Positions 1-6,679 of a stretch of DNA of 8,444 bases are shown piece by piece. Numbering within the stretch: position 1 is the stretch's first letter; every line of letters starts with the position of its first letter. The stretch lies in assembly GCA_007128075.1 (NCBI GenBank), contig SKYD01000011.1:1-8444 (forward strand). Reading direction: 5' to 3'. A program made the position numbers and the translations under genes. Under the pieces are notes generated by a model. That model saw only the letters and a list, made by a program, of their open reading frames with translations. It was not told the origin of the DNA and ran no database searches. This DNA comes from Thiorhodovibrio sp. (GTDB lineage Bacteria; Pseudomonadota; Gammaproteobacteria; Chromatiales; Chromatiaceae).

Positions 1-1314
1 CAAAAAAATTATAATATTTTTTAATCTGACACTTTGATCAAGCTTTTTATTAAAGGCTGAAGAATTAAAAATACAATCTGTTTCCTGTAAGCTTGAAGGG
101 ACAAATAGTCCATAAATATTTTGAGAAAATAATTTTAATAATTTATTTTTATACTTTATTTCATCATCTAAGTTTTCTAAAACTTCATGACATCCACAGA
201 AAAAACGATACTCTGTTTTTGATACAAAAATATTTTTAAAATCTGCAAAATAATCCGTGATAGCAAAAGCTCCAGAATAAAAGTAGCCTGTTACAAAAAT
301 TAACTTTGGCATTACAGAATTTCGAGATTTTTTATCTTCGACCTCAAATATTGATTCTAAATCAGTTGAATCAATATTTTTATTATTAACAAATCTAAAC
401 AATATCTCAAAAGCTCTTAACCATTGATTTTTATGGTTAAAATTTAGCTGATCTATACTTTGATTAAAATAATAAAATGCGCTTTTTTGATTGTTTTTCA
501 ATAAATAAAAATATGCTCTCTCGGCATAACATGCTGCATTTAAAGATTTTTCAAGAATTGCAGTATTTTCTAAAGCGCTACGAGTTAAATTTAGCGCGTT
601 CTCTCTGTTGTAAAAGCTAACTAAACTACTAGTATTTTTTTCATAATCAAAGTTATTTTTCCAAAAATTTATTTTTTGGTTTATATTTTCTTCATAACTT
701 TGAAAAAAATAATTTTTGGAACTGCAACTTTCTAATTCAGTTTTTATTTCATTTAAGCAACAATTAAATTTATTATATAACAAATAATAACTTTTTTGTA
801 ACATGGTAATTGCTATACTTGTATAACCAAGATGAGCCAATACCTTTGCATAATGCCCCTGCCACAAATCACTCATCCGTCCCATCTCATAATCTTGCTT
901 CATTAACGCAGATGCCCCTGACCAATCTTGCGCCCGAGCTTTTACCCACCCTAAACGAGCATAGCCATCAGTTGCGTTAGGTTCTGTCGCATACACTTGA
1001 GCAATCAACTGTACCGCTGCCGTCTCTTGATCCAATTCCAGCAACACTGCGGCATAACGCAATTGCCAGCCTTCACTCATCCTACCGAGTTTATAATCTT
1101 TGATAAACCATTCATGTGCATGCTCCCAATTTCTAGATTCTCTATATACATTGCCAATGGTCGCAAACCCATCACGCAAGGCAGGATCAGCCGCATAGGC
1201 CGCCTCGACCTGTTCACAGGCGGCGGCTACATCGCCCGCTTCGACTAATTGGCGGAGCGTGTCATGCCAATCAGCAGTCTGAGGATCGATCATTGTTGTT
1301 TTAGGTGTATTCAT
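1..1314 (-). CDS. TPR-repeat protein with AT-rich C-terminal half and sulfotransferase-like P-loop segment (3' end outside window)
   Basis: An uninterrupted frame of 438 codons runs from an ATG at 1312-1314 to the left edge without a stop, so the C-terminus is missing. A GAGG Shine-Dalgarno lies 5 bases before the ATG. Residues about 38-176 contain two tandem TPR-like units with a 68-residue period: DYKLGRMSEGW at 73-83 matches DYEMGRMSDLW at 141-151, and Y40, Y108 and Y176 stay in register. From about residue 170 the DNA becomes very AT-rich (about a quarter G+C by hand count over 1-360) with Lys/Asn/Phe/Tyr/Ile-rich protein. Residues about 258-291 are again TPR-like. Residues 341-356 (VTGYFYSGAFAITDYF), followed by KTEYRFF at 366-372, resemble the beta-strand/P-loop/helix start of sulfotransferase-type proteins, but the usual RSGT/S core is altered to YSGA. 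Function is unknown; a role in modifying glycans or other surface molecules is only inferred. The gene lies 111 bases downstream of dnaJ on the same strand. Confidence 0.8.
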   Translation of the reverse strand, partial: MNTPKTTMIDPQTADWHDTLRQLVEAGDVAAACEQVEAAYAADPALRDGFATIGNVYRESRNWEHAHEWFIKDYKLGRMSEGWQLRYAAVLLELDQETAAVQLIAQVYATEPNATDGYARLGWVKARAQDWSGASALMKQDYEMGRMSDLWQGHYAKVLAHLGYTSIAITMLQKSYYLLYNKFNCCLNEIKTELESCSSKNYFFQSYEENINQKINFWKNNFDYEKNTSSLVSFYNRENALNLTRSALENTAILEKSLNAACYAERAYFYLLKNNQKSAFYYFNQSIDQLNFNHKNQWLRAFEILFRFVNNKNIDSTDLESIFEVEDKKSRNSVMPKLIFVTGYFYSGAFAITDYFADFKNIFVSKTEYRFFCGCHEVLENLDDEIKYKNKLLKLFSQNIYGLFVPSSLQETDCIFNSSAFNKKLDQSVRLKNIIIFL

Positions 1315-1425
1315 ATTTGCCTCGCCTTGATATTGTAAAGCTGCTGGTCTTTCGCGGCTGTCAGATATTAAGGTAGCGCAGGTTTGACATCACTTTGTAC
1401 ACTCAACCCATACGCTTTTGTGACA
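1315..1425. other. dnaJ to TPR-gene intergenic spacer
   Basis: I see no convincing stem-loop with a T-run after dnaJ and no clear -35/-10 pair for the downstream gene. The sequence TGACAT occurs twice on the plus strand (1385-1390 and 1421-1426), but with no recognised meaning. Read-through from dnaJ into the TPR gene is therefore possible. Confidence 0.4.
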
Positions 1426-2568
1426 TTACAAGCCCATTTTTTCAAAAAAGCTCTTGGCGCGATCCAGCCATGAGCTAGAATGTGGGCTGTGACGATCGCC
1501 ACCGGCGACAAAGCTGTCTTCGAGTTCACGCAATAAATTTTTCTGATGCTCGGTGAGATTCACTGGCGTTTCCACCAACACCCGACAGATCAGATCACCG
1601 ACTGGCCCGCCGCGCACTGGTTTGACCCCTTTGCCGCGCATCCGAAACATCTTGCCAGTTTGGGTGCCTGCTGGCACCTTGAGCATCACCTTGCCATCGA
1701 GTGTGGGCACCTGAAATTCGCCGCCCAAGGCCGCCGTGCTAAAACTAATCGGCACTTCGCAGAATAAATTGCTGTCCTCACGGGTAAAGATCGGATGCGC
1801 TTGCACCTGAATCTGGACATACAGATCACCCGCTGGACCATTGTTCTCGCCAGGCTCACCCTCGCCAGCCAAGCGGATGCGATCCCCGGTATCCACTCCA
1901 GCAGGCACCTTGACCGAGAGCGTTTTTTCTTCTTGCAAGCGCCCGGTGCCGCGACAATGAGGACAGGCCTCATCAATCACCCGTCCCTGACCACGGCATT
2001 GTGGACAGGTCTGTTGAATCGAGAAAAAACCTTGCTGCATCCGCACCTGACCCGCCCCCTGACAGGTGGGACAGGTTTTGGGCTGGGTGCCTGGCTTGGC
2101 ACCACTGCCGCCACAATGGTGACACTCAACCGAGGTCGGGACGCGAATTTTGACCTCTTTGCCGTTGACCGCTTCTTCTAAGGTCAGACTCAGATCATAG
2201 CGTAGATCCGCCCCGCGATAGACGCGGCGACCGCCGCCACTGCGCGCCCCGCCACCGAAAATATCACCAAAAACCTCGCCAAAGATATCCGAGAAGCTGC
2301 CCGCGCCAAAATCCCCTTGACCAGAGCCGAACCCACCCTGACCGCTGACCCCGGCATGACCAAATTGATCATAGGCGGTGCGTTTGCGCGGATCAGATAA
2401 CACATCGTGCGCTTCTTTGGCTTCCTTAAAGCGCGCCAATGCCTCGCTGTCGTCAGGGTTGCGGTCAGGATGGTATTTCATCGCCAAGCGGCGAAAGGCT
2501 TTTTTGATGTCCTGCTCGCTGGCGTTACGGCTCACGCCGAGGATTTCGTAATAATCGCGTTGGGCCAT
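1426..2568 (-). CDS. dnaJ: Chaperone protein DnaJ (Hsp40)
   Basis: This is the cytoplasmic co-chaperone that delivers unfolded clients to DnaK and stimulates its ATPase. The 380-residue length is normal for type I DnaJ. The J-domain covers residues 1-70 with the essential HPD at 33-35. A Gly/Phe-rich linker follows at about 74-113. Four CxxCxGxG zinc motifs start at C149, C166, C188 and C202, and the C-terminal substrate-binding and dimerisation domains cover about 215-345. All key residues are present. The ATG at 2566-2568 gives the canonical [12 protein letters not shown] start. The nearest Shine-Dalgarno-like GAAGGA (2582-2587 on the minus strand) is 13 bases away, longer than optimal, so initiation may be modest. 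The gene is last in the hrcA-grpE-dnaK-dnaJ cluster, 133 bases after dnaK, with a strong stem-loop in the gap. Confidence 0.98.
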   Translation of the reverse strand: MAQRDYYEILGVSRNASEQDIKKAFRRLAMKYHPDRNPDDSEALARFKEAKEAHDVLSDPRKRTAYDQFGHAGVSGQGGFGSGQGDFGAGSFSDIFGEVFGDIFGGGARSGGGRRVYRGADLRYDLSLTLEEAVNGKEVKIRVPTSVECHHCGGSGAKPGTQPKTCPTCQGAGQVRMQQGFFSIQQTCPQCRGQGRVIDEACPHCRGTGRLQEEKTLSVKVPAGVDTGDRIRLAGEGEPGENNGPAGDLYVQIQVQAHPIFTREDSNLFCEVPISFSTAALGGEFQVPTLDGKVMLKVPAGTQTGKMFRMRGKGVKPVRGGPVGDLICRVLVETPVNLTEHQKNLLRELEDSFVAGGDRHSPHSSSWLDRAKSFFEKMGL

Positions 2569-2640
2569 GGTCGCTACTCGGTCCTTCAGGAATCTTTGTA
2601 ATTAAAACAACTTCGCACCCGCTCGCAGGTGCAGCAAAAC

Positions 2641-2668
2641 AGCGTGTGAGCTGCTGCGCTCACACGCT
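2641..2668 (-). terminator. Stem-loop between dnaK and dnaJ (attenuator or processing site)
   Basis: The arms AGCGTGTGAGC (2641-2651) and GCTCACACGCT (2658-2668) form a perfect 11-bp stem with a 6-base loop. Reading on the minus strand it begins 33 bases after the dnaK stop and is followed by GTTTTG, a short T-run. It is thus a weak intrinsic terminator or an RNA-stability/processing element that could lower dnaJ expression relative to dnaK. A second, weaker 5-bp stem (GCACC 2615-2619 with GGTGC 2628-2632) follows it. The structure is seen directly; the function is inferred. Confidence 0.6.
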
Positions 2669-2701
2669 TGTGTGACTCAGATGGTTGTGGTCAACGACAG
2701 C

Positions 2702-4627
2702 TTATTTTTTGTCCTCGCGCACTTCTTCAAACTCGGCATCGACCACATCATCATCAGTGCTTGATTTGCTCTCTGTGCCCGCTGATGCACCTTCTGAAGT
2801 GCTGCCTGGCTGGGCATAGAGCCGCTCCGCCATCTTGCCAGAGGCATCACTGAGCGTTTTGGTCAATGCCTCAATGCGGTCTTTATCCTCGCCTTTCATC
2901 GCCTCTTCGAGGTCTTTGATCGCACTTTCGATGCGCTCGCGCTCGCCGCTTTCGAGCTTGTCATCGCCCAATTGCTCCAGCGATTTGCGGGTGGCGTGGA
3001 TCATGGTATCCGCCTGATTGCGTGCCGCAACAAGCTGATGGAACCGGCGGTCGTCTTCAGCGTGCAGCTCGGCATCCTTGACCATGCGGTCAATCTCGGC
3101 ATCCGATAACCCCGAGGAGGCCTTGATCACAATCGACTGCTCTTTGCCGGTCGCCTTGTCTTTTGCCGAGACATGGAGAATGCCGTTGGCATCGATGTCA
3201 AATTTGACCTCAATCTGTGGCACACCACGGGGAGCCGGTGGAATATCGGACAGATCAAAACGCCCCAACGATTTATTGTCTGCGGCCCGCTCGCGCTCGC
3301 CTTGCAGCACATGCACCGTCACTGCCGTCTGGCTGTCATCCGCAGTCGAGAACACCTGTTGCGCCGAGGTCGGGATCGTAGTGTTTTTCTCGATCAGCTT
3401 GGTCATAATCCCGCCCAGGGTTTCAATTCCCAGCGACAGCGGGGTGACATCCAACAGCAACACATCTTTGACATCGCCACCGAGCACGCCACCTTGGATT
3501 GCCGCCCCAACAGCGACTGCCTCATCAGGGTTGACATCCTTGCGTGGAGTCTTGCCAAAAAATTCCTCGACCTTGGCTTGCACCTTGGGCATCCGCGTCT
3601 GGCCACCGACCAAAATCACCTCGTCGATGTCGCTGGCAGTGACCCCGGCATCTTTCAGCGCAGTGCGGCAGGGCACGATGGTGCGCTCAACTAAATCCTC
3701 AACCAGCGATTCGAGCTTGGCACGGGTCAGCTTGACATTCAGATGCTTGGGCCCGTTTTGATCAGCAGTGATATAGGGCAGATTGATGTCGGTCTGCTGG
3801 CTGGAACTCAGCTCAATCTTGGCCTTTTCAGCGGCCTCTTTGAGCCGTTGCAGCGCCAGCGGATCATTGTGCAGATCAACGCCTTGCTCTTTTTTGAACT
3901 CATTGGCGAGAAAATCAATGATCCGCAGATCAAAGTCCTCACCGCCGAGGAAGGTATCGCCATTGGTCGACAGCACCTCAAACTGGTGTTCGCCTTCGAT
4001 CTCGGCAATCTCGATGATCGAGATATCAAATGTGCCGCCACCTAAATCATAGACCGCGATTTTTTGATCGCCACGGTGTTTGTCCATGCCATAGGCAAGG
4101 GCTGCTGCCGTCGGCTCATTGATGATGCGCTTGACTTCCAGACCGGCAATGCGTCCAGCATCTTTGGTCGCCTGACGCTGCGAGTCATTGAAATAAGCCG
4201 GCACGGTGATGACGGCTTCGGAGACCGTCTCGCCTAAGTAATCCTCGGCGGTCTTTTTCATCTTTTGCAGCACTTTCGCCGAGATCTCTGGCGGTGCCAT
4301 CTTTTTGCCATTGGCCTCAACCCAGGCATCGCCGTTGTCGGCCTTGACGATATTGTAAGGCACCATGTCGTTGTCTTTCGACACGACATGATCCTCAAAG
4401 CGTCGCCCAATCAGCCGCTTGATCGCAAACAGAGTGTTTTTGGGGTTAGTGACCGCTTGGCGCTTCGCCGATTGCCCCACCAGCACTTCGCCATCACTTG
4501 AAAAAGCAACAATACTCGGTGTGGTACGGTCGCCTTCGGCGTTTTCGATGACCTTGGGTTTGTCTGCCTCCATCACCGCGACACAAGAGTTCGTGGTGCC
4601 AAGATCAATTCCGATGATCTTTGCCAT
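2702..4627 (-). CDS. dnaK: Chaperone protein DnaK (Hsp70)
   Basis: This is the ATP-dependent Hsp70 chaperone of the cytoplasm; it works with DnaJ (ATPase stimulation, client delivery) and GrpE (nucleotide exchange). The 641-residue length is typical. The ATPase domain shows the phosphate-1 motif [10 protein letters not shown] (5-14), [10 protein letters not shown] (142-151), [12 protein letters not shown] (169-180), phosphate-2 motif YDLGGGTF (193-200, with the conserved Thr at 199) and the adenosine motif near [11 protein letters not shown] (337-347). The interdomain linker [11 protein letters not shown] is at 388-398. The substrate-binding domain follows, and the helical lid ends in the usual acidic tail DAEFEEV. 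The ATG at 4625-4627 has GGAG 7 bases upstream. It lies 88 bases after grpE. The minus-strand spacer contains a TATATAAG stretch that could be part of a secondary promoter, but no matching -35 is clear. Confidence 0.99.
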   Translation of the reverse strand: MAKIIGIDLGTTNSCVAVMEADKPKVIENAEGDRTTPSIVAFSSDGEVLVGQSAKRQAVTNPKNTLFAIKRLIGRRFEDHVVSKDNDMVPYNIVKADNGDAWVEANGKKMAPPEISAKVLQKMKKTAEDYLGETVSEAVITVPAYFNDSQRQATKDAGRIAGLEVKRIINEPTAAALAYGMDKHRGDQKIAVYDLGGGTFDISIIEIAEIEGEHQFEVLSTNGDTFLGGEDFDLRIIDFLANEFKKEQGVDLHNDPLALQRLKEAAEKAKIELSSSQQTDINLPYITADQNGPKHLNVKLTRAKLESLVEDLVERTIVPCRTALKDAGVTASDIDEVILVGGQTRMPKVQAKVEEFFGKTPRKDVNPDEAVAVGAAIQGGVLGGDVKDVLLLDVTPLSLGIETLGGIMTKLIEKNTTIPTSAQQVFSTADDSQTAVTVHVLQGERERAADNKSLGRFDLSDIPPAPRGVPQIEVKFDIDANGILHVSAKDKATGKEQSIVIKASSGLSDAEIDRMVKDAELHAEDDRRFHQLVAARNQADTMIHATRKSLEQLGDDKLESGERERIESAIKDLEEAMKGEDKDRIEALTKTLSDASGKMAERLYAQPGSTSEGASAGTESKSSTDDDVVDAEFEEVREDKK

Positions 4628-4715
4628 AAATGTTCTCCAAATTCTTAAATTAGGTTAAAGCTTAGGACCTGCGCTCTTATATAGAGGCAAATCCTTGCGA
4701 TCTGTAGTGTTGAAT

Positions 4716-5327
4716 TTAAGCGTCAGGCAGCGCTTGGGACACCATCACCAGTGCTGGGCGCACCAGACGGCCATTTAAGGTGTAGCCACATTGCATCACA
4801 TTGACGACCGTGTTGGGCTCGACATCGGTGCGCGGCTGGGTGGACATCGCCTGATGGTAATTGGGGTCAAAGACTTCATTGAGTGGATCAAGCCGCTCGA
4901 CACCGAATTTTGCCATCACATCGCTCAGCAGCTTGAGCGTCAGCTCGGTGCCCTCGCGCAGCTTGGTGACATCGGTCTCTGGCTCCCAGGCGGCGGACTT
5001 GCCAAGCTCTAGGCTATCACGCACCTGCAACAGTTCACGCACAAAGTTCTCAAGTGCAAACTTATGGGCGTTTTCCAATTCTTTTGCCTTGCGCCGCGTG
5101 ACATTCTCAATTTCAGCGCGGGCGCGTAGCAGTTGATCACGGGCTTGCTCAAACTGAGTGCGCACCTGTTCAAGTTCAAGGGCAAGTTGTTGGGCATCAA
5201 CGCCTGGTTCTGCTGCTGAAGCCGCACTGACGGCAACCGATTCATCGGTCATATCCACAAGATGCTCATCTTCGTGTTCTCGCTCCTCGTGCATGGCGCG
5301 CTGTTCTGCTGCGTACTCCGTGGTCAT
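4716..5327 (-). CDS. grpE: Nucleotide exchange factor GrpE
   Basis: GrpE dimers release ADP from DnaK and act as a thermosensor of the Hsp70 cycle. I place the start at the ATG at 5325-5327 (203 residues), because GGAGGTGA (5330-5337, minus strand), an excellent match to the 16S anti-Shine-Dalgarno, sits just before it. In-frame ATGs at 5337-5339 and 5373-5375 lack such a site, and the former overlaps it. The protein has an acidic, disordered N-terminus (about 1-43), a long coiled coil (about 45-105) containing RARAEIENVTRRK, and the C-terminal beta domain with the family block EVFDPNYHQAM (151-161) and VMQCGYTLNGRLVRPALVMVS (177-197). Family-normal length. It follows hrcA by 70 bases and precedes dnaK. 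Confidence 0.96.
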   Translation of the reverse strand: MTTEYAAEQRAMHEEREHEDEHLVDMTDESVAVSAASAAEPGVDAQQLALELEQVRTQFEQARDQLLRARAEIENVTRRKAKELENAHKFALENFVRELLQVRDSLELGKSAAWEPETDVTKLREGTELTLKLLSDVMAKFGVERLDPLNEVFDPNYHQAMSTQPRTDVEPNTVVNVMQCGYTLNGRLVRPALVMVSQALPDA

Positions 5328-5346
5328 ACTCACCTCCATTTTTATG

Positions 5347-5380
5347 TCAGGAACACGGGAATCCGCTGCCCGCATCCTGA
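5347..5380 (-). other. Stem-loop in hrcA-grpE gap
   Basis: TCAGGA (5347-5352) pairs with TCCTGA (5375-5380), and inside it CGGG (5356-5359) pairs with CCCG (5369-5372), separated by a small asymmetric bulge. It ends 10 bases before the grpE Shine-Dalgarno and has no T-run, so it is not a classical terminator. It may be a processing or stability element in the polycistronic mRNA, or incidental. Confidence 0.35.
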
Positions 5381-5397
5381 TGCTGTGACTTTCAATG

Positions 5398-6477
5398 TTA
5401 ATGTTGTTTCAGCGCCGCTGCGAGCAGACGGGCAGTGACATCCACCACTGGAATCACCCGCTGATAATTCATCCGCGTCGGCCCAATCACGCCCAACACC
5501 CCCAACACCTCGCCCTCGACGCGATAGGTGGTGGTGACCAGGCTGCAATCATCGAGCAGCTCATAGCCTGATTCGTTGCCGATAAAAATCTGCACCCCGT
5601 CGGCCTCGATGCAGCGATCAAGCAGATGCAGAATCTCACGCTTTTCAGTAAAGGCGTTAAATAAGGATTTCAGGCGCTCTAGGCTTGCCAGCTCATCAAA
5701 CTCCATCAGATTGGTCTGCCCCGAGACCAATAGATCATCTTTGTGTTCGGCACATTCCATTACCCGCTGCGCCATTTGCAGCGCGTGCAGCATCATCGCA
5801 TCCATCCGCTCGTAGGTTTGTTGAATATCCTCAAGCAGATAGCGGCGCACGGTGCGCAGATCCTTACCGGTGAACATCTCAGTGAGGACATTGGATGCCT
5901 CAACCAGTTGTGCCGGGCTATAGGTTTTATCGGTGTGGATGATGCGGTTATGTACCTCGCCCTCACCAGTGACCAAGATCGCCAGCACCCGGGTGCCAGT
6001 CAGCGGCAATAATTCAATCTGCCGAAACACATCGCGCTCATGGCGTGGCAGCATCACCACCCCGGCAAGTTGAGTCACCCCCGAGAGCATCCGCGAGGCG
6101 GTATCAAGCAGCGCAGTGACCTCATCGATGGAGGCAAACTCAGCACGCAACTGCGCAACATCCACCTCTTCGAGTGGGCTAATGGTCAGCAGACTATCGA
6201 CAAACACCCGATAGCCCAAGACCGTTGGCACCCGCCCGGCGGAGGTATGCGGCGAGGACACCAGCCCCATATCCTCAAGATCCGCCATCACATTGCGCAC
6301 CGTCGCCGGACTCAAGTCCAGCCCGGTGTCCCGCGAGAGCGTGCGTGAGCCGACGGGCTGACCGTCACGGATGTAACGCTCAATCAGTGCTTTTAGAAAA
6401 TGCGCTGCCCGCTCATTGATCTGCGGCTCAGAGCCGGTGTGCGACCTTGGAGGTTGCCAATTTGCCCGCTGTGCCAA
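5398..6477 (-). CDS. hrcA: Heat-inducible transcription repressor HrcA
   Basis: HrcA binds CIRCE operators and represses heat-shock operons; in the known systems its activity depends on GroEL. The 359-residue length is a little long at the N-terminus compared with typical family members. The winged-helix DNA-binding domain covers about 20-95, with ERYIRDGQPVGSRTLSR, SPATVRNVMADLEDMG and the wing SSPHTSAGRVPT. The GAF-like and C-terminal parts end in VIGPTRMNYQRVIPVVDVTA (about 332-351), a conserved family block. The start is a TTG (6475-6477): an in-frame TAA lies at 6496-6498, no ATG, GTG or other TTG occurs between them, and there is no usable start before the winged helix. The Shine-Dalgarno is weak (GAGA). 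Rare start plus weak site suggests low repressor synthesis. First gene of the chaperone cluster, with CIRCE 72 bases upstream, hence likely autoregulated. Confidence 0.96.
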   Translation of the reverse strand: MAQRANWQPPRSHTGSEPQINERAAHFLKALIERYIRDGQPVGSRTLSRDTGLDLSPATVRNVMADLEDMGLVSSPHTSAGRVPTVLGYRVFVDSLLTISPLEEVDVAQLRAEFASIDEVTALLDTASRMLSGVTQLAGVVMLPRHERDVFRQIELLPLTGTRVLAILVTGEGEVHNRIIHTDKTYSPAQLVEASNVLTEMFTGKDLRTVRRYLLEDIQQTYERMDAMMLHALQMAQRVMECAEHKDDLLVSGQTNLMEFDELASLERLKSLFNAFTEKREILHLLDRCIEADGVQIFIGNESGYELLDDCSLVTTTYRVEGEVLGVLGVIGPTRMNYQRVIPVVDVTARLLAAALKQH

Positions 6478-6549
6478 GATGATTCTCGTTTTAGGTTAAA
6501 ATCGAATCGCCAAATCCTTCAATTCTCGGGGTTCACTCGACAGTTCTTT

Positions 6550-6576
6550 TTAGCACTCTCAACTATCGAGTGCTAA
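6550..6576. promoter_or_regulatory. CIRCE operator (HrcA binding site)
   Basis: TTAGCACTC (6550-6558), a 9-base spacer (6559-6567) and GAGTGCTAA (6568-6576) match the classical CIRCE consensus TTAGCACTC-N9-GAGTGCTAA at all 18 positions. It lies upstream of hrcA, the gene for its cognate repressor, so negative autoregulation of the whole hrcA-grpE-dnaK-dnaJ cluster is expected. The site is symmetric and could also affect the divergent CIA30 gene. Confidence 0.97.
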
Positions 6577-6660
6577 TAATTGGCTAATGTATTGATTGTG
6601 CGCACGGCTGTCAAGTTGGCTGCTGTGCAAAATTCTTCAGTCAGGCGTGCTTTTCGCCAC

Positions 6661-6677
6661 TATACAGTGAGTGTATA
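6661..6677 (+). promoter_or_regulatory. Inverted repeat TATACA-N5-TGTATA at the CIA30 ribosome-binding site
   Basis: TATACA (6661-6666) and TGTATA (6672-6677) are perfect 6-bp inverted arms around GTGAG, which is also the only Shine-Dalgarno-like stretch before the ATG at 6680. It could be an operator for an unknown regulator or an RNA hairpin that hides the ribosome site. TATACA could alternatively be a -10 box, but no good -35 is found. Function is inferred only. Confidence 0.35.
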
Positions 6678-6679
6678 TT

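Larger units (their letters stand above)
6478..6679. promoter_or_regulatory. Divergent control region between hrcA and the CIA30 gene
   Basis: This 202-base spacer separates leftward hrcA from the rightward CIA30 gene. It holds the CIRCE operator, a TTTTA-GGT-TAAAA inverted repeat (6489-6501) close to the hrcA start, a possible 7-bp hairpin with one G-U pair (6602-6608 with 6622-6628), and an inverted repeat just before the CIA30 start. A candidate leftward promoter overlaps CIRCE: -35 TTAGCA (6576-6571), 18-base spacer, extended -10 TGC-TAAAAA (6552-6547). The promoter assignment is weak; the location between divergent genes is certain. Confidence 0.6.

Noticed and set aside
780..860. Insertion element end or attachment site at the composition break
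   Set aside because: The reading frame is continuous across the break, and no inverted terminal repeat, target duplication or tRNA fragment is seen there.
997..1248. Plus-strand frame of 83 codons opposite the TPR gene
   Set aside because: It is covered by the continuous minus-strand TPR frame with repeat structure and a ribosome site. The plus-strand translation shows no recognisable domain.
1315..1425. Promoter for the TPR gene (CTGACA with TACAAT on the minus strand)
   Set aside because: The spacer between the two hexamers is 21 bases, too long for a sigma-70 promoter, and no better pair was found.
1795..2181. Plus-strand frame opposite dnaJ
   Set aside because: It is antisense to the conserved zinc and C-terminal domains of DnaJ, with no independent support.
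3078..3761. Long plus-strand open frame (227 codons) antisense to dnaK, with others nearby
   Set aside because: Long antisense frames opposite dnaK/hsp70 are a well-known by-product of its codon usage. The translation is Ser/Thr-rich and low in family features, no ribosome site is evident, and the minus strand carries an undisputed DnaK.
4628..4715. Heat-shock sigma-32 promoter before dnaK
   Set aside because: No CTTGAA/CCCCAT-like pair is present. The TATATAAG stretch has no matching -35.
6598..6605. GTGCGCAC palindrome
   Set aside because: An 8-base palindrome is too short and common to claim as a regulatory site.
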